Shown here: piece after piece, positions 1-6,236 of the stretch
Layout: the number at the start of each line of letters is the position of its first letter
How positions within the stretch are numbered: position 1 is the first letter of the stretch
Assembly: GCA_023265495.1 (NCBI GenBank)
Contig: JAHFTP010000087.1
Span: 1-7,335 of the forward strand
From: Chlamydiota bacterium
GTDB taxonomy: Bacteria > Chlamydiota > Chlamydiia > Chlamydiales > Rhabdochlamydiaceae
Reading direction: 5' to 3'
DNA length: 7,335 nucleotides
Translations under genes and position numbers: made by a program
The notes under the pieces: model-generated
Database searches by the model: none
The model's input: only the letters and a program-made list of their open reading frames with translations
Told to the model about the DNA's origin: nothing

Positions 1-915
1 ATCTTTTCTTACTCTTCCATAAAACACATGGTCTTTTCCTGAGACATCCAAAGGCATAGGGAACCGATTTTGCGATCGATCTTCTAAGCAAGAGATCCCT
101 TCTGCTTTTTGCAGGAGAGCGCAAGCTTCATCAGGTTCTAGTGGATGATGGAATTCTACATTCAGCGCTTCAGAGTGAGCGCGAAGAACAGGGACACGCA
201 CACAGGTCGCCGCCACACGAATAGAGGGATCTTCCAGAATTTTTCTCGTTTCCGTAAGCAGCTTGACCTCTTCTTCCGCGTATCCTTCTTGACTCAGCGG
301 CGAGTTATGCAAAAATAGATTAAAAGCATAAGGGAAGGGGATGACGGAGCGCTCGTATGGTCTATTTTCTAATGAGGCCCTCGTTTCGTCCATGAGCTCT
401 TGCATGGCTTTTGCTCCGGCGCCGCTCGCTGCTTGATAGGTTGCAGCAACGATCCTCTTGATTTTTGCTAATCGGTGTAGAGGGGCAAGGGCCATGAGCA
501 TAATGATCGTAGAGCAGTTGGGATTGGCAATAATACCCTTATGGGATGCGATAGCATGGGCATTGACCTCCGGGATTACAAGCGGCACGTTGGGGTTAGA
601 TCGGAAAGCGGAGCTATTATCAATCACAATAGCACCTTCTGAGACTGCTTGCGGCGCATAGGCTTTTGCGATCTTGCTGCCGGCAGAGAAAAATACGAGG
701 TCTAATCCTTGAAAGCACCCTTTTTGTAGTGTCTCTACTGCTATCTTATTACCCTGAAATACAAGGTGTCTACCTAGAGAATTGGCCGAGGCAAAAAGAC
801 GGATGGTCGCCACGGGAAAATGTCTTTTCTCTAAAGTGGCAAGTAGTTCTAGCCCTACAGCTCCGGTAGCGCCTACGATTCCTACATGCCTGTTTTTTTG
901 TAAGGGGGAGTGCAT
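1..915 (-). CDS. asd: Aspartate-semialdehyde dehydrogenase (3' end beyond the window)
   Basis: Asd makes L-aspartate 4-semialdehyde from aspartyl phosphate with NADPH in the cytoplasm. This is the branch point to lysine, diaminopimelate (peptidoglycan), threonine and methionine. Translating the minus strand from the ATG at 913-915 gives 305 residues, open to the window edge; the family is usually about 335-370, so roughly 30 or more C-terminal residues are missing. The nucleotide-binding loop GATGAVG is at residues 15-21, FFSAGS at 75-80, and the catalytic cysteine C134 in NPNCST (codon 514-516). SGAGAKA follows at 164-170, and substrate Arg R240 and catalytic His H247 lie in the RVPVLRAHSE stretch. 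All key residues are present and no frameshift is seen. The visible part ends at YGRVRKD, a conserved late motif. The Shine-Dalgarno sequence is weak (GAGTAGAG-like). The gene diverges from the His-rich protein gene; other lysine-pathway genes may lie to the left of the window, which cannot be seen. Confidence 0.95.
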   Translation of the reverse strand, partial: MHSPLQKNRHVGIVGATGAVGLELLATLEKRHFPVATIRLFASANSLGRHLVFQGNKIAVETLQKGCFQGLDLVFFSAGSKIAKAYAPQAVSEGAIVIDNSSAFRSNPNVPLVIPEVNAHAIASHKGIIANPNCSTIIMLMALAPLHRLAKIKRIVAATYQAASGAGAKAMQELMDETRASLENRPYERSVIPFPYAFNLFLHNSPLSQEGYAEEEVKLLTETRKILEDPSIRVAATCVRVPVLRAHSEALNVEFHHPLEPDEACALLQKAEGISCLEDRSQNRFPMPLDVSGKDHVFYGRVRKD

Positions 916-1023
916 AGCGCTCTACTCATTAATGAATAGCCATAATAATGGAATATATGATAATTCTCGATGTAAAAGCATGCAGCAACGAAAGATAGCT
1001 GCTTTCTAAAAATGAGGATAATC
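916..1023. other. Divergent intergenic region between asd and the His-rich protein gene
   Basis: This 108-bp, A/T-rich spacer must hold the start signals of both outward-facing genes. A -10-like run TATATGATAAT lies at 954-964 on the plus strand, but no convincing -35 box is found at the usual distance on either strand, so no promoter is placed. Small symmetric elements are visible: CATTAATG (927-934), CCAT-AATA-ATGG (940-951) and GCATGC (978-983). They may be chance in such base-biased DNA. Confidence 0.35.
1014..1017 (+). promoter_or_regulatory. Shine-Dalgarno site that sets the start of the His-rich protein
   Basis: GAGG sits 6 nt before the ATG at 1024 and overlaps the in-frame ATG at 1012. 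It therefore favours 1024 as the real start. That choice also puts the signal peptide's positive charge directly at the N-terminus. Confidence 0.6.
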
Positions 1024-1452
1024 ATGAGACACTATCTTTTTCTAGCTTTAGCAGCTACGAGCATTCATGCAATGGCCCTAGCAGACAGTACGGATAATTC
1101 CGATAGCGATCAAAATACAAATTCACAGAGCATAGACTGCAACGATGACAATGAGCAAAACAATCCCAAATGTAAAAATCAGACAGAGCAAAATAAAACA
1201 AATGAGCAGGTCTTATTATGGGTGGGTCCCGGCTGGTACGACGGGCTGTGGTTTGACGATGAAGGGCAGTTTAACGAGTGGAACAACAATTATTACAACA
1301 ACAATGGCCACAATCATAACCACAATCACCATCATGGCCATCATCACCATCATGGAGGACACGGACATCATGGCCATCATGGCGGACACCATGGAGGCGG
1401 GCACCATGGGGGTGGAGGTCATCACGGCGGCGGCGGGCATCGTGGTAGATGA
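1024..1452 (+). CDS. Small exported Asn/Asp-rich protein with Gly/His-rich C-terminal tail
   Basis: I do not recognise a named family. Read from the ATG at 1024 it has 142 residues. Residues 1-20 look like a Sec signal peptide: short basic start MRH, hydrophobic LFLALAAT, and an A-L-A cleavage site before D21. Next comes a polar Asn/Asp/Gln/Lys/Glu-rich stretch with two cysteines. A conserved-looking aromatic/acidic segment follows (WVGPGWYDGLWFDDEGQ, then FNEWNNNYYNNN). The last 51 residues hold 23 histidines, almost all the rest Gly or Asn, as HHHHH, GHHG and GGHHGGG runs. Such tails bind Ni, Zn, Cu or Co in other proteins, so periplasmic or surface metal binding or storage is the best inference; metal tolerance and host-interface roles are also open. 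The gene is monocistronic, with its own terminator. A start at 1012 (146 residues) is possible but would bury the signal peptide by four residues. Confidence 0.75.
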   Translation: MRHYLFLALAATSIHAMALADSTDNSDSDQNTNSQSIDCNDDNEQNNPKCKNQTEQNKTNEQVLLWVGPGWYDGLWFDDEGQFNEWNNNYYNNNGHNHNHNHHHGHHHHHGGHGHHGHHGGHHGGGHHGGGGHHGGGGHRGR

Positions 1453-1477
1453 GGAGGACTGAGGTCTTCCTCGTTTT
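1451..1477 (+). terminator. Rho-independent terminator of the His-rich protein gene
   Basis: GAGGAGGAC (1451-1459) pairs with GTCTTCCTC (1464-1472) through nine base pairs including one G-U, around the loop TGAG. TTTT follows at 1474-1477. The left arm begins inside the TGA stop codon (1450-1452). The T-run is short, so strength is uncertain. In the opposite direction there is no T-tract, so it should not serve the convergent PPR gene. Confidence 0.6.
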
Positions 1478-1559
1478 CCTAGCCTATACGCATCAGCTGC
1501 TTGAAGAGCTCTTGTTATCCATTATTCTGTTTAAGGTTCAGTTTGTATACCTGCCTGTA

Positions 1560-2270
1560 TCAGCGTCGCATCTTCTTCATCTCTCCAAATGCTTTTCTTG
1601 CTAGCTCAAAACACCTTGCATTTTTGGCCGCTGTAATAAATGCGGTATAGGTAACCGTATCTACTAGGCGCTTGCTTTTCGCCTCTTCAAATGCTTTTCT
1701 TGCTAGCTCAAAACACCCTGCATTTCCGGCTGCTGTAATAAACGCGGTATAGGTAAACCTATCTGCTAGGAGCTTGTTTTTCGCCTCTTCAAATGCTTCT
1801 TGTGCTTGCTCAAAATGCCCTGTATTTCCGGCTGCTGTAATAAACGCGGTATAGGTAACTGTATTTATTAGAAGCTTGTTTTTTGCCTCTTCAAATGCTT
1901 CTTGTGCTTGCTCAAAATGCCCTGCATTTCCGGCTGCTGTAATAAACGCGGTATAGGTAACTATATTGACTAGCCGCATCTCCTGCGCCTCTTCAAATGC
2001 TCTTTGTGCTTGTTCAAAACATCCTGCATTTCCAGCTGCTGTAATAAACGCAGTATAGGTGGCTATATTTGCTAGGCGCTTGCTTTTCGCCTCTTCAAAT
2101 GCTTCTTCTGCTTGCTCAAAATACCCTGCATTTCCGGCTACTGTAATAAACGCAGTATAGGTGGCCGTATCAGCTAGGCGCTCGCTTTTCGTCTCTTCAA
2201 ATACTTCTTGTGCTTGCTCAAAACACCTCGCATTTCCGGATGCTACAATAAAACTACAATAAACACTGGG
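1560..2270 (-). repeat. Tandem 102-bp repeats encoding the PPR units
   Basis: Seven units with a strict 102-bp period encode the seven 34-residue PPR-like repeats. Unit boundaries on the minus strand fall at about 2168, 2066, 1964, 1862, 1760 and 1658. Neighbouring units share long identical stretches, such as the plus-strand block GCTGTAATAAACGCGGTATA, which points to recent growth by duplication or unequal recombination. The first unit, next to the linker, is the most diverged. Confidence 0.85.
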
Positions 2271-3095
2271 AGACCGTTGCTGCTTAGGAATACAGGGAAA
2301 AATAGTATGAATAGGTGTAAAGGAGAATGCATCTCTTTTGTATTTAGAAATCCATGCGGACCATATATGAAAAGTTAATGACCATCGCGTGGATGCTGTT
2401 AAAATCAGGGATAAAGTGTCATCAAGGGAAGCGCTTGTCTCAATAGCCGCTTTCAGACTACAACTATCCTGTAAGGGCATTGGCTCTTTTAACGCATTTT
2501 CTCTTAATTGCTCACAAATTCGCCCTACTAATCTTTCTCTATCACCGGAGCTGAGAGAACTGGATGAAAGAGGGGATTCGATTTCTCTTTTCATCAGTGG
2601 CTGGTAGGGAGGGGGGAGCGTTGAGCTCGAAGACGAGCAAGGAATACGACTATCTTCTAAAGACAGTAGCTTTCCAAACGATGTCGACGATGTTGTTTGA
2701 GCCAGGGTCTTCCATCTTTCCCTATCTTCACCAGGGGTGGAAGAACTGGATAAAGGGAAAACCTCGATTTTTCTTTCCGTCCTGCGATGCGGAGGACAAT
2801 AGACTTCGAGGGGCGTTGAGCTCGAAAACGAGCAAGGAATACGACCCTCTTCTAAAGGTATTGGCTTTTTTGACGATGTCGTCTGAGCCAGGGTCTTCCA
2901 TCTTTCCCTATCTTCAGAACTGGATAAAGGGAAAGCCTCGATTCCTCTTTCCGTTCTGCGATGCGGGGGACAATAGCCTCCGGGGGGCGTTGAGCTCAAA
3001 GGCGACAGATGCGCTTCTTTCGTTTGGCTTCGATCAGTATGGCTAGGTAGGAGATTCATTCCTCCTGTCTGTTTGTCTAATAAAGGGAAAGACAT
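1560..3095 (-). CDS. Pentatricopeptide-repeat (PPR) protein with Ser-rich repeated N-terminal region
   Basis: The protein has 511 residues. The ATG at 3093-3095 is preceded by AGGA (TCCT at 3101-3104 on the plus strand) with 5-nt spacing. Residues 30-212 are Ser/Pro/basic-rich and contain a module repeated about three times (key parts CPPHRRTER, FPLSSS, DRERWKTLAQTTSS). Residues 213-276 are a non-repetitive link with some hydrophobic stretches. From about residue 277 to the end run seven helix-turn-helix repeats spaced exactly 34 residues apart (Tyr at 279, 313, 347, 381, 415, 449, 483); the last is incomplete. The pattern TYTAFITAAGNAG...FEQAQ.AFEEAK matches the PPR consensus (TYNTLI...G..EEA..LFEEM), one residue shorter than the plant 35-residue form. 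PPR proteins bind single-stranded RNA in plastids and mitochondria and are rare in bacteria, found mainly in those living in eukaryotes. No signal peptide or membrane segment is evident. A secreted effector or an RNA-binding regulator are both open. Confidence 0.85.
   Translation of the reverse strand: MSFPLLDKQTGGMNLLPSHTDRSQTKEAHLSPLSSTPPGGYCPPHRRTERGIEAFPLSSSEDRERWKTLAQTTSSKKPIPLEEGRIPCSFSSSTPLEVYCPPHRRTERKIEVFPLSSSSTPGEDRERWKTLAQTTSSTSFGKLLSLEDSRIPCSSSSSTLPPPYQPLMKREIESPLSSSSLSSGDRERLVGRICEQLRENALKEPMPLQDSCSLKAAIETSASLDDTLSLILTASTRWSLTFHIWSAWISKYKRDAFSFTPIHTIFPCIPKQQRSPSVYCSFIVASGNARCFEQAQEVFEETKSERLADTATYTAFITVAGNAGYFEQAEEAFEEAKSKRLANIATYTAFITAAGNAGCFEQAQRAFEEAQEMRLVNIVTYTAFITAAGNAGHFEQAQEAFEEAKNKLLINTVTYTAFITAAGNTGHFEQAQEAFEEAKNKLLADRFTYTAFITAAGNAGCFELARKAFEEAKSKRLVDTVTYTAFITAAKNARCFELARKAFGEMKKMRR
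2618..2986 (-). repeat. Tandem direct repeat (195 bp and 174 bp units) in the Ser-rich N-terminal region
   Basis: The plus-strand sequence GCGTTGAGCTC occurs at 2618, 2813 and 2987 and bounds two closely related units, 2618-2812 (195 bp) and 2813-2986 (174 bp). The 21-bp difference is seven codons, so the frame is kept. Shared blocks include TCTTCCATCTTTCCCTATCT and GAACTGGATAAAGGGAAA. A degenerate third copy extends left to about 2450 (protein residues about 152-212). Confidence 0.8.
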
Positions 3096-3298
3096 GGTTT
3101 TCCTAAAAAGTTAATAATACGCTAATTGTCTCGCAATATTCTAGCAGCTCTGCTGCTTCTTTTGTATTTTTTTCTAAATTTTCTTGAAAAAACCAGATTT
3201 TAAGATCCTATTCTTCATGTACACCTTGCGGAATTATAGGGTAGATTCTTTTTTTCTCCCGGGATATAGTGGAGGAAACCTTATTACGGTCAAAAGTT
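3096..3298. other. Divergent spacer between the PPR gene and gmhA
   Basis: This A/T-rich region must carry promoters for both directions. A plus-strand pair TTGAAA (3184-3189) and TATTCT (3209-3214) is separated by 19 nt and is only a weak candidate for the gmhA operon promoter. A perfect small inverted repeat AGCAGC-TCT-GCTGCT lies at 3143-3157 and is followed on the plus strand by a T-rich run. GGAGG at 3271-3275 looks like a Shine-Dalgarno site but is 23 nt from the preferred gmhA ATG. Confidence 0.35.
3143..3157. repeat. Short perfect inverted repeat, possible operator or hairpin
   Basis: AGCAGC and GCTGCT form a 6-bp perfect stem around TCT. On the plus strand it is followed by TTCTTTTGTATTTTTTTC, which resembles a terminator tail, although no plus-strand gene ends just upstream. 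It could stop antisense readthrough from the PPR locus into gmhA, be a regulator site, or be chance. Confidence 0.3.
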
Positions 3299-3910
3299 AT
3301 GCAAGAAGAAATCCTCTCCTCCCTAGAAGAAGGCGTGTTAGCCATAGAATGTTTAAAACAGCAGAGCCATGTGCAGTTTATTGCCGCTGCCGCCAGGCAG
3401 ATAGCCTCTTGTTTCCAGGCAGGGGGAAAAGTTCTTGTCGCAGGAAATGGGGGTAGCCTCTGTGATGCGATGCATTTTGCAGAAGAGCTAACGGGTTTAT
3501 ATAGAGAAAAAAGAAAAGCCCTTCCGGCGATTGCCCTAGCAGATCCGGGGCATATGAGCTGCGTAGCAAACGACTTGGGCTATAACTACGTGTTTTCTCG
3601 CTCTGTAGAAGCTTTAGGGAAACCGGGGGATGTGTTTGTCGCCCTCACCACAAGTGGCAATTCTCCCAACATCATAGAAGCAGTCAAGGTAGCAAAAGAT
3701 CTCGGCCTGTTGACCGTGGCTTTCCTCGGCAAGGGTGGAGGAAAGCTCAAAGGCGTCTGTGACCTTGAGATTGTGATAGAGGGATTTCGGTATTCCGACC
3801 GTATCCAAGAAGCGCATATGACTGCGATCCATATCATTATACAAATGGTTGAAAAACTCCTCTTTAGCGAGCAAGAGAGCGTTTCCTCCTCGCTGTGCCA
3901 TGTCAGTTGA
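3299..3910 (+). CDS. gmhA: Phosphoheptose isomerase (sedoheptulose-7-phosphate isomerase)
   Basis: GmhA converts D-sedoheptulose 7-phosphate to D-glycero-D-manno-heptose 7-phosphate, the first step toward ADP-heptose for the LPS inner core; it is a cytoplasmic SIS-domain enzyme, usually a Zn-dependent tetramer. From the ATG at 3299 it has 203 residues (E. coli about 192). Phosphosugar-binding signatures are AGNGGSLCDAMHFAEELTG (residues 48-66, with the catalytic Glu region E62/E63) and TTSGNSPN (117-124). DRIQEAH (167-173) carries the catalytic/Zn His H173. The start at 3299 aligns with the E. coli N-terminus. An in-frame GTG at 3269 would add ten residues; neither start has a well-spaced Shine-Dalgarno. 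The C-terminal dozen residues extend past the usual family end. It overlaps lpxK by 11 bp, indicating translational coupling within an LPS operon. The paralogous SIS enzymes GutQ/KdsD are unlikely because CBS domains are absent. Confidence 0.93.
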   Translation: MQEEILSSLEEGVLAIECLKQQSHVQFIAAAARQIASCFQAGGKVLVAGNGGSLCDAMHFAEELTGLYREKRKALPAIALADPGHMSCVANDLGYNYVFSRSVEALGKPGDVFVALTTSGNSPNIIEAVKVAKDLGLLTVAFLGKGGGKLKGVCDLEIVIEGFRYSDRIQEAHMTAIHIIIQMVEKLLFSEQESVSSSLCHVS

Positions 3911-4967
3911 ATCATTCATCGTGGGAATCATAGAAAATACGAAGTCTCACCCCGTGATGAGAGCGGTGCTTTGGCTTTGCAGTTTTTGTTTTTGTGGAGT
4001 TGTCTCTCTTCGCAACTTTCTCTATGATAAACATTTCTTGAAAGCGCATAAAGTGCCCTCCCTTGTGATTAGCGTTGGCAACATCGTAGCCGGTGGTACG
4101 GGTAAGACCCCGTTTCTTGCGCTCCTATGCAAGAGTCTTGAAGGAAAAGCAAAGTTAGCGATTATCACCCGGGGCTACAGGTCTCAGTTAGAGAAACAAA
4201 AAAATCCTGTGTTAGTCTCACAAGGAAACGGTTCTATTTTCCCTGCGAGTATCTGTGGCGATGAGCCCTACTTTCTCGCAAGGACAACTTCTGCCAGCCT
4301 GTGGGTGGGGAGAAATAAGTGGCAAAGTGCCAAAAATGCAAGTGCCGATGGAGCAAAAATCCTTCTCCTCGACGATGGGATGCAACATCGCAGGCTGCAT
4401 AGAGATATAGAGATTGTCCTTGTCGACGCAAAAGATCCATTTGGCAAAGGATTTTTTCTTCCCAGGGGATATCTAAGAGATTCTCCGCGGAGGCTTTTAC
4501 AAGCAGACTTCCTACTAGCCAATCACGTAGAAACAGAAAAAGAGTTTGTAGAGATCCAAAAAAAATTATCCAAATATTCTGCAGCGCCGGTCATCGCCCT
4601 AAAGCCCTTGTGCAAGGTAGAAGAAAAAACAGAAAACTCCCTAGTCGGCGCTTTTTGCGGCATAGCTAAACCGGACCGTTTTTTTTCTTCTCTGCAAAAG
4701 ATGGGCTTTGAGGTGAAAGAAAAAATTGTCTGCGATGATCATACCATCCCAAATGATGAGCAGTTAGAAGCATTTGCTCGTCGCCTTAAAAACCAAAGTG
4801 CCTCTGCCATCTTGTGTACAGAAAAAGATTTTGTGAAACTAAGTCGTAAAAAACAATTTTCTTTACCTATTTTCCCAGTAAAAATGGAGTTGATGATCTC
4901 CTTTGGACTTGAAAACTGGAAAAAGCTCTTAGAAAAAATCGAGAAAAAGCTTATAACTTCCCACTAA
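3900..4967 (+). CDS. lpxK: Tetraacyldisaccharide 4'-kinase
   Basis: LpxK phosphorylates the 4' position of the tetraacyl disaccharide 1-phosphate to form lipid IVA, the sixth step of lipid A synthesis. It is a membrane-anchored P-loop kinase facing the cytoplasm. The 355-residue product starts at the ATG at 3900, inside the end of gmhA; family members are typically 320-370. A single N-terminal hydrophobic segment (about residues 21-38) fits the membrane anchor. The P-loop GNIVAGGTGKT is at 60-70, followed by ITRGYRS (89-95), DEPYFLA (121-127), LLLDDGMQHRRL (155-166, containing the family DDG-QH catalytic motif), VLVDA (173-177) and the LPRG motif (188-191). TEKDFVK near the C-terminus is also conserved. 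A TTG at 3849 would lengthen the protein without matching the family and is rejected. The next gene follows after 17 bp. Confidence 0.95.
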   Translation: MSVESFIVGIIENTKSHPVMRAVLWLCSFCFCGVVSLRNFLYDKHFLKAHKVPSLVISVGNIVAGGTGKTPFLALLCKSLEGKAKLAIITRGYRSQLEKQKNPVLVSQGNGSIFPASICGDEPYFLARTTSASLWVGRNKWQSAKNASADGAKILLLDDGMQHRRLHRDIEIVLVDAKDPFGKGFFLPRGYLRDSPRRLLQADFLLANHVETEKEFVEIQKKLSKYSAAPVIALKPLCKVEEKTENSLVGAFCGIAKPDRFFSSLQKMGFEVKEKIVCDDHTIPNDEQLEAFARRLKNQSASAILCTEKDFVKLSRKKQFSLPIFPVKMELMISFGLENWKKLLEKIEKKLITSH

Positions 4968-4970
4968 AAC

Positions 4971-4979
4971 AGGAAGGGA
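4971..4979 (+). promoter_or_regulatory. Strong ribosome binding site of the E2 gene
   Basis: AGGAAGGGA lies 5 nt before the ATG at 4985, inside the 17-bp gap after lpxK. It is the best Shine-Dalgarno in the window and suggests efficient independent initiation on a shared transcript. Confidence 0.7.
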
Positions 4980-4984
4980 CTCCC

Positions 4985-6217
4985 ATGAGCGAAGAAATAA
5001 AAATCACTCTGCCAAAGCTAGGAGAGAGTATCGTCAGCGCCACTATTGTGCAGTGGTTTAAAAAAGAAGGGGACCCTGTCCGTCTAGATGAGCCCCTACT
5101 TGAGGTGTCTACAGACAAAGTCAATAGCGAGATCCCCTCTCCCGTAGCCGGTGTTGTGACGCAGATCCTTGCTAAAACAGATGAAGAGCTGCAGGTGGGA
5201 GACCTCCTTGCGATCATTAGTAAACAAGGATCCGCTCAGATGACATCTGCTGGAGAGCCTTCCTCATTAGGTAAAGAAGCTAGTGAGCAGGCTCACGAAC
5301 AAGTTCGTCAGATCCAGGGAGAGTATAGCGATTTTCTCTCTCCTGCCGTGTTGCGCCTGGCTCATGAAAAAGGGATACCTATAGAAGAGCTAAAAAAAAT
5401 ACCTACTACAGGCGGTGGTGGTAGACTCTCTAAACAAGACTTAGAAGCGTATATCGAAAATAAAAAAAGTGTTTGTAGACAGACGGCAACTCCGAAGCCT
5501 GCTTGTCCTCATGCAGTCACTGAAGACATAGAAAAACTCAAAATGTCAGGAATGAGAAAAGCCATTGCAGAGAATATGGTCAAGTCGTTCTACGAAGCGC
5601 CCCATGCAACGCTTGTCGCTGAAGTAGATGTGACAGCCGTATTAAAACTGATCCAAGAACATAAAGAGAGTTTCTTAGCTAAACATGGCTTTAAAATCAC
5701 AATTACGACATTCATCGCTAAAGCTATTGTCAAAGCTCTGCAAGAGTTCCCCCTTATTAACTCCTCTTTAGAGCAAGATACCATCCTTGTTAAGAGGTTT
5801 GTCAACCTCGGCATTGCCGTAAGTATTGAGCAAGGACTCATCGTTCCCGTCATTAAAAATTGCCAAAGACTCTCTACCGTAGAGCTCGCAAAGGCTGTAA
5901 GTGAGCTTTCTACCAAGGCACGGGGAAACAAGCTCTCTCCTTCAGACGTCATGGAAGGCACCATTACCATGACCAACTTCGGCATGTCAGGCGTTGCCAT
6001 CGGCATCCCCATCATCCGCTATCCAGAAGTCGCTATTATCGGCGTCGGAGCCATACAAAAAAGAGTGGCTGTCCTTGAAGACGACTCCTTTGCTATACGC
6101 TCTTTCATGCACCTCTCCCTTACCTTCGACCATCGCGTCTTAGACGGGATGTATGGGTGTGGCTTTTTAGCCTCTGTCAAAAAGCACCTGGAAACAGATG
6201 CCAAAATAGAGGCTTAA
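4985..6217 (+). CDS. Dihydrolipoamide acyltransferase (E2) of a 2-oxo acid dehydrogenase complex
   Basis: E2 transfers acyl groups from its lipoyl arm to CoA and forms the core of the complex. The 410-residue protein has the standard order. A lipoyl domain (about 3-78) has the lipoylated lysine K45 in EVSTDKVNSE. A linker follows, then a peripheral-subunit-binding domain (about 117-157: SPAVLRLAHEKGI...GGGGRLSKQDLEAYI) that would hold E1 or E3. The catalytic domain (about 183-405) has TNFG (330-333) and the active-site FDHRVLDG with H383 and D387. All catalytic residues are intact. Substrate (pyruvate, 2-oxoglutarate or branched-chain acids) cannot be decided by eye; a single lipoyl domain and its lack of neighbouring E1 genes fit an odhB/bkdB-like or orphan E2 of the kind annotated sucB in chlamydiae. 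It is the third gene of the gmhA-lpxK run, an unusual metabolic pairing. No clear terminator follows; only a weak GCTC-A-GAGC hairpin lies just after the stop. Confidence 0.93.
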   Translation: MSEEIKITLPKLGESIVSATIVQWFKKEGDPVRLDEPLLEVSTDKVNSEIPSPVAGVVTQILAKTDEELQVGDLLAIISKQGSAQMTSAGEPSSLGKEASEQAHEQVRQIQGEYSDFLSPAVLRLAHEKGIPIEELKKIPTTGGGGRLSKQDLEAYIENKKSVCRQTATPKPACPHAVTEDIEKLKMSGMRKAIAENMVKSFYEAPHATLVAEVDVTAVLKLIQEHKESFLAKHGFKITITTFIAKAIVKALQEFPLINSSLEQDTILVKRFVNLGIAVSIEQGLIVPVIKNCQRLSTVELAKAVSELSTKARGNKLSPSDVMEGTITMTNFGMSGVAIGIPIIRYPEVAIIGVGAIQKRVAVLEDDSFAIRSFMHLSLTFDHRVLDGMYGCGFLASVKKHLETDAKIEA

Positions 6218-6236
6218 TTGCTCAGAGCTTCTCTTC

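Noticed and set aside
458..1009. Short plus-strand ORFs opposite asd
   Set aside because: They lie antisense to an intact asd frame and have no domains or ribosome binding sites.
1145..1462. Plus-strand ORF in another frame, and a minus-strand ORF at 1216-1440, within the His-rich gene
   Set aside because: Both are Met/Ile/Thr- or Met/Val-rich low-complexity products of reading CAT/CAC repeats out of frame. The signal peptide, Shine-Dalgarno and terminator all fit the 1024-1452 frame.
1560..2270. Tetratricopeptide (TPR) repeats, suggested by the 34-residue period
   Set aside because: The TYTAFI...G..FEQA..AFEEAK pattern with D/N before each unit matches PPR positions; the TPR signature (W4-L7-G8-Y11-A20-F24-A27-P32) does not fit.
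2564..3046. 160-codon plus-strand ORF opposite the PPR protein N-terminal part
   Set aside because: It is antisense to the repeated Ser-rich module, so its own repeats simply mirror those of the real gene. It lacks a ribosome binding site and any recognisable domain.
3849..3899. Longer lpxK starting at the TTG at 3849
   Set aside because: It would overlap gmhA by 62 bp and add residues without family support; the ATG at 3900 gives normal length.
4951..6204. Minus-strand ORFs inside the E2 gene (for example 5590-6015)
   Set aside because: They are shadows of a complete E2 frame with all catalytic motifs.
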